Assembly (NCBI GenBank): GCA_037957365.1 | Contig: JARHVA010002684.1 | Location: forward strand, 1,426,001 to 1,490,000 | Length of the DNA stretch: 64,000 nucleotides | Direction: 5' to 3' | From: Torreya grandis | Taxonomy: Eukaryota > Streptophyta > Pinopsida > Cupressales > Taxaceae | Part shown: positions 48,128 to 58,618 of the stretch, in pieces | Position numbering within the stretch: position 1 is the stretch's first letter | Layout of the letters: the number at the start of each line of letters is the position of its first letter | The notes under the pieces: generated by a model | What the model saw: only the letters and a program-made list of their open reading frames with translations | Database searches by the model: none | What the model was told of the DNA's origin: nothing | Made by a program: the position numbers and the translations under genes

Positions 48128-48225
48128 TTTTAAGAGCTCACTGATTCACGCCTGCGCCGCCCCCCGCCCCCCCCCCCTCTCAGTGAGCTCACTGATTCAT
48201 GCCCGCCCACCCCCCCCCTCTCATT
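48128..48225. repeat. Duplicated C-rich segment at the LTR end
   Basis: GAGCTCACTGATTCA(C/T)GCC followed by long C runs and CTCTCA occurs twice (48136 and 48185). The G-rich strand could form quadruplex structures (inference from the runs of G). Confidence 0.75.
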
Positions 48226-48304
48226 GGCTGTGCTTCCAACAAGTTGGTCGTAAAAAATGCATTGCCAGGACTCATTTGCAAACAATGCCCAACATCAATT
48301 TTTT

Positions 48305-48499
48305 TTAAGGGTGGTATAAAGTATTCTCATTCTCATTCATAGGTATTTTGAAATAGCTGTTTAAATTCAGACTTGGAAGAAAGCATGCCAACTGTCCCAA
48401 AGTCCTTGAAAACACATCAGTCTGTGTAGTATCATCCCACACAGTTTGTGTGTCAGGGCCCTCTACACCAACAATGCATACCTCATAATACCTATCCAC
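48305..48499 (-). other. Short unassigned open frame
   Basis: The minus-strand translation DTQTVWDDTTQTDVFSRTLG is protein-like, but the frame is 64 residues long, in an intron, and matches no family I know. Confidence 0.2.
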
Positions 48500-48699
48500 C
48501 GTGCAACGTTAACATGCACGCATACATAACAAAATCTGTAAATGGCGTCAGAGCTGTTGGGGAATCTAGAATACACGCCCATGATGTAACGTTACAACAA
48601 TGTATCATAGCCTTGAAAAACAAAGAGATATTATCTCGTTCCACGATCTAGTGTTTCATCTAGGCCCTTCTGCATCTACAAATGCCTTGACCTATAGGA

Positions 48700-48910
48700 A
48701 TGTCTATTTTAGAGCCACACCCTGTTCAAAGTTCAAGTCAACTTGACATTTCAATGCTTCAAGGCAAGATTAATGCCAAAGGACTTGACAATTGGTTGCA
48801 ACAACTAGAGTCATACTTCTCTATTAATCACTTCTTTGATAACGAAAAAGTCATCTTTCTCTAAACTTCATCACTTTGGAGAAGTCAATACTTGTCATCC
48901 ACAGGATCAC
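48700..48910 (+). pseudogene. Gypsy gag fragment
   Basis: From ATG at 48700 the frame gives MLQGKINAKGLDNWLQQLES then YFSINHFFDNEKVIFL before a stop. The D-N-W-L-x2-LE-x-YF core is typical of gypsy Gag. Nothing of protease or pol follows before the LTR at 49131. Confidence 0.65.
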
Positions 48911-49130
48911 ATCTGCAATCCATTACCACAATGAGCCAAAGCCATCACATAGAACCAAGCACACAATATGTCTCTTTTTATTTCTTATGTATGTGATTAA
49001 TTTACAATAGGGAGTCCTTGTAGAATAGGGAGTCCCAGTATAAATAGTTGGGAAAGTTTGTTTCACAACCACAAAATTATTATTAGAGTGACTAAACTTG
49101 TACTCAGAATTGTTCGTGCAAGCAATGAGT

Positions 49131-50125
49131 TGTAATGTCCCTTTTAAAGCAGAATTAGAGCAATTTGGTTCGTCCAACAAACCCTAAAAAGAAATGCAAT
49201 TTTCTAATTTTCCTTTCAAACCTTAAGTTAAATAAAAAATTCAGAATTTTTAAAGTGTCAATTTGGGGCACAAAAAATAATATTTTATTACCAAAATATG
49301 TGCCAAAAATTTGATAAAACACAGCCATGCAAAATACCTTGAAAACCTGATTTTTGAATTGAATACATGATTGATAATTATGATAAAAATATCAGTTGCA
49401 TGTGTGAATTGCCCACAAATTTGCATTAAATGGTCCAAACTGCAGTTCAAACCCTAGAAAAGGGTCGCTGCCCTAGGAGAGGGCTCCCAGCTGAATAAGT
49501 TGCTCTTGAATGGCCTACCAATGTTGCTTGCTGCCCTAAAAAAGGGCTGATAGCTGCTGCGCCCTACTTGAAACCTAGTTGCTGCCCTTGTTAGGGCTCC
49601 AAACATGAAAATCTGCCCTAGACACAACTGCAGACTCCTTCAAATTGCCCTAGGGGCTGTGCTGTAGCTGAATGTATTCTTCGATGCATCCAATACACAA
49701 ATTTGCCCAAATGTGACTCCCGGAATGAAGCCACCAATGCCTTGCTTGAGGGTTTTCGTCCCCAAAAATACCATGAAGGGTTTTCGTCCATCAAGGTAAG
49801 AAGCTAAGCTTTTCATGCTTAAACTTACAAATACTTTCCACAACATGACATAATCCTCCAAATGATCCTCTTCTCCCTTTTAATACCCCTTTTCCCTCCA
49901 AAAATAATCCCAAAGTGGGGATCTCCACTTGGAAGAAAATATAAATATTTAAAAATACTTTTTTTCTTTTAATTTGACTTAAGAGTTAAATAAACCCATG
50001 ACCCTTGAAAATGTCCCCTTCTTAAGTCACAAGCAAATTAAATTATTATTACTTTATTTTAAGTATTTAGAAATATTTTTTATGTTAGTAATAATATTAT
50101 TCTAATTTCGAAAAAAGGGACATTA
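49131..50125 (-). repeat. LTR of a second non-autonomous element (3' LTR)
   Basis: About 995 bases, TGTAATGTCCC to GGGACATTA. It has the same style as the LTRs at 9431 and 14153: TGNAATGTCCC start, AACAAACCCTAAAAA and GCAATTTTCT early part, GGTTTTCGTC block. It is directly followed by the pol-tail coding sequence at 50126. Confidence 0.65.
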
Positions 50126-51080
50126 GAGTCCTCCCTTCCCAAATTTTATTGTCCTCAAGCAAATGTAAGCTCTTATGCCTAAGTGCTCTCATGCCAAGGT
50201 GAAAGAGCATGCTGTGATACTCCCATAATCTAGCTCTTGTGCCCATCAAATGAAGGAGCTTTTGCAAAGACAAGCTCATACCCTTGCTGCCCCTCTTTTC
50301 ATTGATGTATTTTAGCAACCCATGGGTTCTAGAAGCTTCCTTGGAGTGGAGATCAGCTGCCGACCCAATTCTGTCCTCTTCATTTTCACCCTTAAAAACA
50401 ACAATAACAATTTCTTCTCTTGCATACTTCATTGTGCAAAAATCCTTCCAACCTTTCATCCCATCCTTGTCAACAAAGGTGGAAGAGTATACTCTAATGG
50501 GTGCTGCCTTAATTCTGTCCTATTCATCTTCAATATGTCCCATCATTGCTTGGGTGGGAAACAAACTCCGCTGCTCTTTCCTTTTTGTACTTGAACCTGC
50601 ACATGGAACCAACTCATTAAAGAAAATATGAGTGTTTAACAACATTTTTACAATCACTTCATCGTGCCTTATAGATAGTATAGCTAGCTTTCTTCCTTTG
50701 CTTTCAACCATCTCATAATTCCCACTCAAAAGATGGACTCCTAGAGCTTCAATCACGCTGTCCCAAATGCAGTTGTAACCTTGCATTTTCTTTCCCAAAA
50801 TTAGAATTATAGTGGCTGGAATCCCACATGTATTAGCTAAAGATATCTCCATTTTGACCAAGGGTTTGAGAACCTTGTACCCTATATCTTGAAACATCTT
50901 TATGACTGTCATGGCAGCTGGTAAAAGACAAAAATAACAATTGTTATATCCAATTCCCTTCACACATTCACCTAATGCATTAGAAGCAATTGCATTTTTG
51001 GCTTGACTCATCATGGTGAGCAACCCCCAATCTTTATGAAGGATAGAAACACAACAAAAGGTAGTCATTCTGAAAAAAGT
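50097..51080 (-). CDS. Unknown accessory ORF, same family as 10777-12545
   Basis: Two minus-strand frames: 51068-50520 (182 residues) and 50459-50097 (120 residues). The first has KMLLNTHIFFNELVPC at 50601-50645, matching the VLLNT-x2-F-x-N-x2-VPC motif at 12168-12212, and GIPATI upstream, where the other element has GFPATI. The second ends in SLHLLEDNKIWEGRTLMSL, the chromovirus pol tail. A frame change near 50500 links the two. No enzymatic motif was seen. The element's 5' half is not identifiable beyond 51080. Confidence 0.55.
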
Positions 51081-51766
51081 AGCAGCGTCTACATTCTTGA
51101 AATATCCCCAACCAGGAGATATTGTTCCAAACTTGCACTATTTCTGATTTTTAGCTTACTGGTATTTTGTCAAACACTTTGCATACAACCAAATATGAAG
51201 AATTTCTGAATATGAACAATCATAATGACTGCAACTATAATTTTGAATCATATATTTATCATTAAACTATGCTAATGTTTCAAAGGTTTCACAGAGACAT
51301 TTTGTCAAACAGTTTGCAAGCTTTCTATATAGCTGGAAGTGATTACAAGAGTAATATAACTTGGTGCTCCAAAAAATTCATAAGTACAAATACATAGAAT
51401 AATGGATCTCTAACCTTCACAATGATGCCAAATACACAAGGAATGACTATTATGCTGATGTAGAAGTGTGAACAGCGCTTTGAATAGTAGATTCGACCTT
51501 ATCAACTCGTGTCATAGCAACACATAACACTAGGAACATCAATATTCTTCTACAAAAATGTAAGTTGGGAAGTTCCTAGCTGGGTGGCCAGCTTTTTTGT
51601 AATCCAAAACCCTAATAATTGACAGTGCCTCACATCTCAAAGCCCCACGTCCTTATACTCCACCAATACTTACTCAACAAGAGTCGGCTCCCTTTGTCTA
51701 ACGATCTCCTTTAGAATAGTTGTGGTTGGAAATGTGTATGGGTTTGAAACCTTGTCTATAGAGCGG
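51081..51766. other. No gene recognised
   Basis: Unassigned sequence between the non-autonomous element and the open frame at 51767. Confidence 0.4.
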
Positions 51767-52069
51767 TCAACATACAACAACTACCGGAGCAGCTGAAGAT
51801 AAACCAAAAACCCTTGCTCTGTATTGGCTCAATCCAAACTCAAAATAATAATCAGTAATCTTTTCAATACCTGTAAATATAACTACTAGGGATCGAGGAT
51901 GAATCCTTTCACCAAAATAACCCTTCCAGCTAGGGTCCAAAGTCTTCTCTTCACTAAAACCAGGGATCTCAAGGGATTTAACTCCTTGAGCAATAGCGGA
52001 TGAACACGCAGGCTCACCAAAACTCCTGAGAAATATAACAATGAACATAATAATAATTTTAATCATCAT
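51767..52069 (-). CDS. Unassigned open frame with a signal-peptide-like start
   Basis: A 100-residue minus-strand frame starts MMIKIIIMFIVIFLRSFGE, a hydrophobic segment with a basic start and a possible cleavage site near CSSAIA. It continues KTLDPSWKGYFGERIHPRSL, which is protein-like. At TTTACAG/GTATTG near 51880 the frame also has splice-like bases, so only the first part (52069-51880) may be coding. I do not recognise the protein. It may be a first exon of a decayed gene or element sequence. Confidence 0.3.
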   Translation of the reverse strand: MMIKIIIMFIVIFLRSFGEPACSSAIAQGVKSLEIPGFSEEKTLDPSWKGYFGERIHPRSLVVIFTGIEKITDYYFEFGLSQYRARVFGLSSAAPVVVVC

Positions 52070-52418
52070 ATTCTCCTTATAACTCCTTCGAACCCTAAAA
52101 CTCTCATCTTTTCCAACGCCCCCCTTTAAAAAAAATAATGATTAATAAGTAATAAATACTCATTAAGGGGCCAGTGCCCATAGGGGGGGAAATAAAACTT
52201 TTCCTAGTCCTAAGTCCTGATGTAAAGCACCTCAATGTGAAAATATAACATAAAGTGGATTAAATGACATCTTCAACGTAAGAATATATCGTTAAATGCA
52301 CACAAGGGTCCAAATATCCCCTTTATTTCTCCCATGCCCCATTTACCAAGGGAATAAATAAGGAGAAAGGGCGGAATAAGTCAGCTAGGTCTCTGAGCAC
52401 ATTTGGAAAGGGACATTA
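52070..52418 (-). repeat. Probable remnant of the chromovirus 3' LTR
   Basis: On the minus strand TATAATGTCCC follows directly after the pol tail, where the 3' LTR should begin (compare TGTAATGTCCC at 49131). The other LTR end was not found. Confidence 0.4.
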
Positions 52419-52722
52419 TAGCCCTCCCTTCCCAAGATTGCTTGTCCCCAAGCAATTGTAGATTTGGATGTTGCATAATCTATTCACCTTCCCACATGGC
52501 ATCCTCAAATGGCAAATCCTTCCACCGCCCCAAATACTCGGTGATGATTTGGTTCCTGAGCTTCTTTTCTCGCACCTCCATAATTGATTTTGGAACTAGA
52601 ATCAACTTGCCCTCCTCGTCCAATGGTGGCAACTCAGTAGATGGCTCAATATGTTGTCCAAATGCCCCTTTGAGGAAAGACACATGGAAAACATTGTGGA
52701 TCCTGCTATGCTCAGGTAACTC
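52419..52722 (-). pseudogene. Chromovirus pol C-terminus with chromodomain
   Basis: The minus-strand frame starts LELPEHSRIHNVFHVSFLKG at the insertion point and continues to VREKKLRNQIITEYLGRWKD and LPFEDAMWEGE, the chromodomain-like C-terminus of plant chromoviruses. One stop follows, then IMQHPNLQLLGDKQSWEGR and AIMSL up to the LTR. The chromodomain is thought to guide integration to marked chromatin (established for the group). The frame joins 61202 exactly when the nested element and one CAACT are removed. Dead by the stop and insertion. Confidence 0.85.
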
Positions 52723-53958
52723 CAACTTGTTGGGTGAATATTTTGTCAATCGGCATATTGATCAACAAAATAGGTCTGATCAACCATAGCAGGGATATTA
52801 GTCGGCCAGGTGTGCAGCTTCACTACATCAACCAGAGACAAATCTCTCCTCTCATCAAGGGGAGGTTCCCTATTAAATATGCGGAGGTTATATACTATAT
52901 ATATATGCAGAAAGTAAGACACAGGGGTGGGATAAACCATCCATCTCTCTTCTTTCAGAGATGATGCACACAGACAAATGAGAAAATCTTGGTGTAAACA
53001 CTGAAGACACTTTTCTTCTTTCAGAAGTATTCTTGCAGAAAACAACAGTTGTTTCTTTCAGACAGTAAAGTAACCAGTAACCAAAGGGCGTAGTAACAAC
53101 AGGATGAAATAGAACGCAAAGTTTTCACCTCAACTGCTCAAAGAGTATATCACAAAAGATACTGGGGGCACAAAGTCGTCCCAGAATCCTCAACACAAAA
53201 AAAAAGAAAAATACAGACTGAAAACAATTGTGAAAGCAGAAAGTCTTCCCACAGTTGGTTTCAGGACACTTCCCTATTACTTTCACTAATTTTGCTTACC
53301 AAGTTAAATGAGTAAGAACACCTTCAGAAGATAGACGTAAGAATGATCTTTTTAAAATGACACAAGCCAAAACAACACAAAGTCTGTAAGCAACTTGCTT
53401 TCTCATTCAGATAAAAATGAAATTACAATCTGAGCTCAAAGTCTCAGTCTTCTTCTTTCAAAATGGGCAGAGTTTCGCTCTTGTAAAAAATGAAAAGTCT
53501 CCCTTTACAAATGAGAGAATTAACAAACTTATAGCCACTACGCAAGGATTGGCGCCTTTTTCCATGGGACGGCCCATTCTGCAGTCAATGTCTTCAATGC
53601 GTCTCCAGTTTTGTCTGGAGAGACCATGCTGAGAACAGTGCGCTGCCATAACTATGGCATGTCCCTTCATCTAATATGTCTCTTCCTTGGTATGGACCGT
53701 CTGGTCCTCCAATTTGTCTTTACTTCAAGGAAGAAAAATAGGCCGCGTCCTTGGTTTGGTGCGCTCAGAATTCTACTTGCTCCACTGTTTCACCTACTGG
53801 AAATAACTCTTTCGAAGATAATTCTGGTCCTTTGCATCGATCTTCTCTTCCCAGCAGCAATTTGAGCCTTCAGGCTCCCTTTTTAGTCGATCGCTTGATT
53901 CTTCCTTTAAGTTTCGCGCTCTATTTGAATTTCCATAGATTTTTTCTCACTTTAAATT

Positions 53959-53978
53959 TGACGTTTGAGGGGCCGTCA
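53959..53978. promoter_or_regulatory. Inverted TGACG-N10-CGTCA box
   Basis: TGACGTTTGAGGGGCCGTCA, same spacing and AAATT flank as in the other LTRs. Confidence 0.5.
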
Positions 53979-53989
53979 ATGGTCGCCAG

Positions 53990-54345
53990 CTGCTTGAACC
54001 ATGTTGAACCTTGAACCTGTGAACCTATGAAAGTTCATTGGTTCATTTTGTCTTTTTTGTTCCATCGCTCCCTGGGTCAATCGCTTTTTCGCTCTTTGGT
54101 TGAACCATCCGTTGAACCACTTGTTTGTTGATTCTCTCTTGACTGAGGCCGCCTTTGAACTTTTGAACCTATGAACCATTGAACTTTGAACTCTTTCGGT
54201 TCAAAGTTCAATCGGTTCATTGGTTCATTCTGTGTCTTGCTCAATCATTGCTTCCTTTATCTTTCTAAGCTTTGGTTGAACCTTTGAACCTTGAACCCTT
54301 TGAATCTTTTGGTTCAACGGTTCAATGGTTCAATCGGTTCATCCT
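53990..54345. repeat. TTGAACC / GGTTCAA motif array
   Basis: Dozens of TTGAACC and GGTTCAA or GGTTCAT heptamers in both orientations, for example GGTTCAACGGTTCAATGG near 54311. A second block lies at 54855-55045, and both recur in the partner LTR (59885-60250 and 60745-60910). Confidence 0.8.
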
Positions 54346-55631
54346 TTGAATCCCCTTTTTGTCTAAGTCTGTGAAAGTTCCTTTCTGCGTCTTTGTTCGG
54401 GCTTTTAAAATGGTCCTTTCTCTGTCGCCAAGTGCCCTCCGCAAGGGTACTTGTCCTTCGGGCTTCAACTTCCCTGGCGGGTTCTTACTTCTTTGGCGGG
54501 CTTTTTCCGTCGAGCAAAAAACCCGAAAGAATTCCTTCGGACAAAATGTCCGAAGGAAAATTTCTTTTTACATGGCCATTCGTTCTTTCCTGTTTCTTTG
54601 GACTTTTTCTCTGGGTGAATTCCTTCGGACAAAAAGTCCAAAGGAATTTTGCCTTAACATTTTTTCGAGAAAATCTTCCCGAAAGTATTCTTTCGGCCTC
54701 TTGGACTTAGCCATTTCCATCGGACAAAAAGTCCAAAAGAATTGTTCCTTTTGGGCCTTTGAACAAATCCGAAGGAATTCTGTCTTTTCTTTGACCTTCG
54801 AACCAATGCTGCCTGCCCTCCGCAAGGGCACTTGCCTTTTTCGCTTTGGGGCAGCCCCTTGAACCTGCCGATTGAACCAACCGATTGAACCAACTTTGGT
54901 TCAACGGTTCAATGGTTCAATAGGCTCATCCTTCGTTATTTGGCTAAGTCCTTTTGATCTTTTGCACCAAGCACGTTGAACCAACTTGGTCGTTGAATCC
55001 ATTGAACCTTTGAACCAAAGTGGTTCAAAGTTCAACGGTTCAAGCCATTGTCCTTTATCATGTGCCGATTGAACTCTTTTGATTGGACCGAGGTGCTGAA
55101 CCGATCCTAAAAACGACTAAGTGTTAGAAACTTGTTCTTTTGACTGAACTCGCCTGCAAAATCTTTTTTAACTTGTTGAACCTGTGAATCCCTTTACGAA
55201 AAAAGCTTAAAAATGAGGAATTTGAAAGCTCAGAACAAATTTTGAGAAGGGAAGAGAGAAATTTTGGTCTGTGCAAGGCCAAAATAGTCCGTAGGTTGTC
55301 CCAAAAATGAGTGGCATTTTTCGAGGACAACTGGCTCCAGTTGGAGAACTACCTTCAGTTAGAAACTTAAAATACAGCTAAGGGGAGTAGAAACCAGAAT
55401 CTCCAGTGCTTTGAAGTGTGCAATTGGGCTACGGAGTCATGCTACCCAAAAAGAAAGGCTCCAACAAACGAAAACGAAAAACACAAACAGAACTAAAGAC
55501 TATACAAATGTACATATGTACAGGTGAACTTATCTGGTACTTCAAGAATTGAAATATTTCAGATGCTGCCCATTGAGAGGCAGTGAAAATGACGCTCTGT
55601 CATGATAAACCAGCAAGAAGCCATTTTCTCC

Positions 55632-57224
55632 CTAGAATCGGTGATGGGTGAATGGAACTCTCCACCAGGAAACCAATTTTCTGTGTCCTCCCTTTGGTTT
55701 TCTCCCCTTGCCCCACAACAAGACTTGACTTTTAATCCGAAAACCACGAATCTTTGCTCTCCTGGCAAAAAGTTCATTTTCCTGTTTTTGATGCGCAGCA
55801 GCATGGTCCATTACCATAATTGGTTGCTCTTCTGGTTCAGTCCAGCACATGATTTGATCGTTCCCATTCAACACTTGCCAATGATTGGCACTATTAGGGA
55901 TACTTGGTGTTGTTCCGTCTGAACCAATTCCTAGATCGTCACCTACAGGATTTTCATCTGCGGAAACATGAATGTCTTCGTAGACAAAATAATTACTCCT
56001 GCCTGAAGACTCAAACAGAATTTGAGCTTCAGGGCTTGATGTCTGAGTGACAACGTATTTTGCCTCCTCAAGAAGCAACTTCTGCATTACACCTTTCACA
56101 GGGATTCTTCCCTGAGACAAGCCCATGCTTAATTCCCTTCCAACATCCTTGCAGAAGTTCCGCCCAAGAAAGATGCCATATGATGCTGAGACGTCGGCCA
56201 CTAGGACAGTCATCTTGATTTGCTTGTCTGGAAAGGCAGCAAATGCAAATTGGGCGTCTTTAATTTGCCCTAGCAGTGGCACTTGTTTGTTCTCCATGGA
56301 GAAACATCTCCCAAATGTCTTGGTCAGTGTGAGACCCAGAGATTTTGTCACTTTAGCAGGCATGACATTGTCTGAAGCTCCAGAATCAATGATGCAATTA
56401 TTCAACTGATATCCATTTATCATCAATGAGACATAAAAATGTTCAATCCTGTCAGGAGCAGCAGGGGGAGCAATGACAAGGTTGTTCTTTGTGGGTGCAT
56501 TCCTGGGGGAATCATGTGTCACTTTGAGAATTATTTGTTCAACAGGGACGTTCTGGTTTTTAACACATTGAATCAGTCTGTCTAATTGCTCAGGATGGGA
56601 CCGCAGAAATTCAAATTCAGACATTTGAATTTTGGTTTTCTTTATATGGTCAATGATATTAAATGTCTGGAATGAACTAGGAGCAGAGGATGGGAGTTTA
56701 TCTTTTTGATTTTTGAAAGGGGGAGGATTGGACTGCGAATTTGAAGTAGAAGGCGTAGGGGCATTTGGGGTACTTACCTTTCTCGCAATCACCGGGTCCT
56801 TTGGCTGGAAAGGAAGAGTGGATCCCCGCTTAGCAATTGAAACTATTGATTGAGGTCGCTCCTCTGCTTTCTCCTTATCAGCGTGTTGAGCTGATTGATG
56901 CTTGGACCGGGTGAATACAACATATGACCCCTCAGCTGCATTGCCTTCTCTTTTGGGTTCATCCTGATAGTTCAGGAAACCAATGTGGGAGTTGCTAGCT
57001 GATTCTTTTTGATCCTCCATGAAGAGGCCAACGTCGTTTTCTTGATCAAACTCAGGTTGGAGAGAGAAATCATGTGCAGTTTCCAAATATCCAACCGCTG
57101 CGTTGGTTGGAGGTGCTTCAAGGGCGAGGTTCCTCTGTGGGGGAGGAAGATGATTTGGCTGCCCTTGATTCCTAGCAGCATTGCCTTGGTACGCCTGATT
57201 TTGAAATGTCTTGGCATATCTCAA
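55632..57224 (-). CDS. Gag C-terminus and retropepsin-type aspartic protease
   Basis: A 530-residue frame without stops. Residues 1-250 are low-complexity, proline- and glutamine-rich sequence. At about residue 280 it has the protease active site NCIIDSGASDNVMPAKV, with hydrophobic Gly-turn text after it (LGLTLTKTFGRCFSMENKQV and GIFLGRNF). The catalytic D-S-G-A is intact. The protease would cut Gag during particle maturation. No reverse transcriptase follows: the frame ends 300 bases before the LTR in basic sequence of no known domain. It lies a frame change downstream of the Gag at 57221-58186. Confidence 0.8.
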   Translation of the reverse strand: MRYAKTFQNQAYQGNAARNQGQPNHLPPPQRNLALEAPPTNAAVGYLETAHDFSLQPEFDQENDVGLFMEDQKESASNSHIGFLNYQDEPKREGNAAEGSYVVFTRSKHQSAQHADKEKAEERPQSIVSIAKRGSTLPFQPKDPVIARKVSTPNAPTPSTSNSQSNPPPFKNQKDKLPSSAPSSFQTFNIIDHIKKTKIQMSEFEFLRSHPEQLDRLIQCVKNQNVPVEQIILKVTHDSPRNAPTKNNLVIAPPAAPDRIEHFYVSLMINGYQLNNCIIDSGASDNVMPAKVTKSLGLTLTKTFGRCFSMENKQVPLLGQIKDAQFAFAAFPDKQIKMTVLVADVSASYGIFLGRNFCKDVGRELSMGLSQGRIPVKGVMQKLLLEEAKYVVTQTSSPEAQILFESSGRSNYFVYEDIHVSADENPVGDDLGIGSDGTTPSIPNSANHWQVLNGNDQIMCWTEPEEQPIMVMDHAAAHQKQENELFARRAKIRGFRIKSQVLLWGKGRKPKGGHRKLVSWWRVPFTHHRF

Positions 57225-58186
57225 TTAGGAGAAGCAGACATAACTTGGGCCATTTGTTTTCTGAGGACCAACAATTCATTTGCTAGTTTCTGCACCATCG
57301 GATCAGTGGTGGCCGAAGGGGAGTATTCAGAAGGAGAAGATTTACCTCTATTTGGATTTCTTCTTATCTTTTCAGCCAAGATAAGGTCATCTTCTACCTC
57401 AGTAGCCAAGTCCTAAGCAGCAGTAAGGTCTATGTGTCTGGCCCGTCTCAGCAAGAATGAGTTGATGAAGAAGCATTTGAGGTTCTGAGGTGTCGGTTGG
57501 GCGACCATGGGAATCCTGTGCCTCAGCTTGTTGAACCTGGTAATAAAATCCCTTATAGGCTCATGGGGCTCCTTCTTCATCTGTGTGAGCTAGGCCAGCA
57601 AGGCATGTGCATCTTCTGCAGGCTTGAACCTGGCTTCAAATTTGTCTTTCAGAGTGTCCCAGTCAGTCACTGATCCAGCTTCCAGATGGTAGAACCAGTC
57701 TACAGCAGCGCCTTGTAGTGTCTCCACGAATAGCCTGACTGCTATGTCTTCAAATTCCACCCCTATTACACCGCAGGCTATGCTGAAAGCTACAATGTGT
57801 TCATCAGGTTGAACCTTCCCATCACCAAAGAATTTGGAGAAATTCTTCCTTGAACTGCGTGGAAGCTCATGCAGAGGTGGAGTCAAATTCAGTGGACCAA
57901 AAGAGTTATCCCAGGGGCCTTGAGCCATGATTTGATTATGTAGAAGTGGGATCACAAATCTGGGTGGAGAATGGATAGACAAAGTTCTGCTAGCAGCAGA
58001 AAAAGAAGCTCTATCTTGTGCTGGTGACCTGGTGGGGCTAGGAGGAAGACTCCTAGTTCGTTGAAGGTGAGGTTGTGGAGGGAACAACTCAAAGTTACTC
58101 TGCCGCACCAACTCAAAAGCAGGGTCAACAACACCTTGAGATTTTTGGCTTCTTGTATAACGTGGAGTTGCCAGATTGCAGAACAA
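57221..58186 (-). CDS. Retrotransposon Gag, two in-frame stops
   Basis: From ATG at 58186 the frame has a proline/serine-rich start, then SRKNFSKFFGDGKVQPDEHI and LFVETLQGAAVDWFYHLEAG and WDTLKDKFEARF, the standard gag core. After a stop at 57590 the same frame continues with LTQMKKEPHEPIRDFITRFN and MVAQPTPQNLKCFFINSF. A second stop near 57415 is followed by VEDDLILAEKIRRNPNRGKS down to 57221. The protease frame then starts by a frame change. Two stops make this copy inactive. Confidence 0.85.
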
Positions 58187-58199
58187 AAATGGAAAAGAG

Positions 58200-58618
58200 C
58201 AGGATCCGTTTTAGCTTGAAGCTTGAGACTTCAAACTGCGCGCTCTTCCCAGCGGCTCTGGTTTTGCAGACCAGATAATATAACGGAGATGGAGAAGATG
58301 GTAAGGCTATAATGATAATGAGTAAGACATGGAACGGAGTCGCCAGAGTCTGTAATATAATGGATAAGGGAACTGCTTCAATCTGAAACTTGAGGCTTCA
58401 GACTGCACGTTCATCCCCAGCGGAGTCGCCAAAAAATGTTGCGCGAGGCTGGGGAGGAAAAATTAACAATGGGAAAGCACTGGATCAGTTCGTTTTTCCA
58501 CAGCGGAATGCATGGATAAGGTTATAATGATTAATGGGTAAGACAGGTGATGTTTCAATCTGAAACTTGAGGTTCCAAATTGCACAAAATTACTGTCCCC
58601 AGTTGAGTCGCCAAAAAC
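58200..58618 (-). repeat. Tandemly repeated 5' leader with three PBS-like sites
   Basis: The text TGAAACTTGAGGNTTCNNANTGCAC...CCAGN(G/T)GAGTCGCCA recurs with a period of roughly 170-185 bases (58200, 58386 and 58560). The site at 58414-58431 is TGGCGACTCCGCTGGGGA on the minus strand, a canonical plant gypsy PBS, and is followed by TGTTGCGCGAGG, a scrap of the LTR end. The site actually adjacent to the LTR (58596-58613, TGGCGACTCAACTGGGGA) has two changes. Confidence 0.8.

Larger units (their letters stand above)
46781..48241 (+). mobile_element. Copia solo LTR (divergent relative of 23280-24207)
   Basis: Read on the plus strand it starts TGTTGAGATGTTGTCATTGA and ends TGATTCA...CCCCTCTCATTGGCTGTGCTTCCAACA, matching the reverse complement of the 11.9-kb element's LTR ends. 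It also has the GTTGGTGCTTG units that are the complement of the CACCAACC array. Flanks AATTG (46776-46780) and AGTTG (48242-48246) are a 5-bp target site with one difference. The internal part carries a minisatellite. There is no internal domain. Confidence 0.65.
52728..55332 (-). repeat. 3' LTR of the gag-protease element
   Basis: 2605 bases, TGTTGGGTGAAT to GGGGACAAC-like end, near-identical to 58619-61196. On the minus strand it has TTGAACC/GGTTCAA arrays (55060-53990), hairpins (54830-54520), a TGACG box (53959) and a TATATATATAG stretch near 52905. Confidence 0.9.

Noticed and set aside
53990..54345. tRNA-derived (SINE-like) promoter suggested by GGTTCAA repeats
   Set aside because: No A box, no cloverleaf and no poly-A tail; the heptamer is repeated far too often for a tRNA relic.
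55602..57416. Plus-strand open frames opposite the gag-protease
   Set aside because: Antisense shadows of the clearly coding minus strand.
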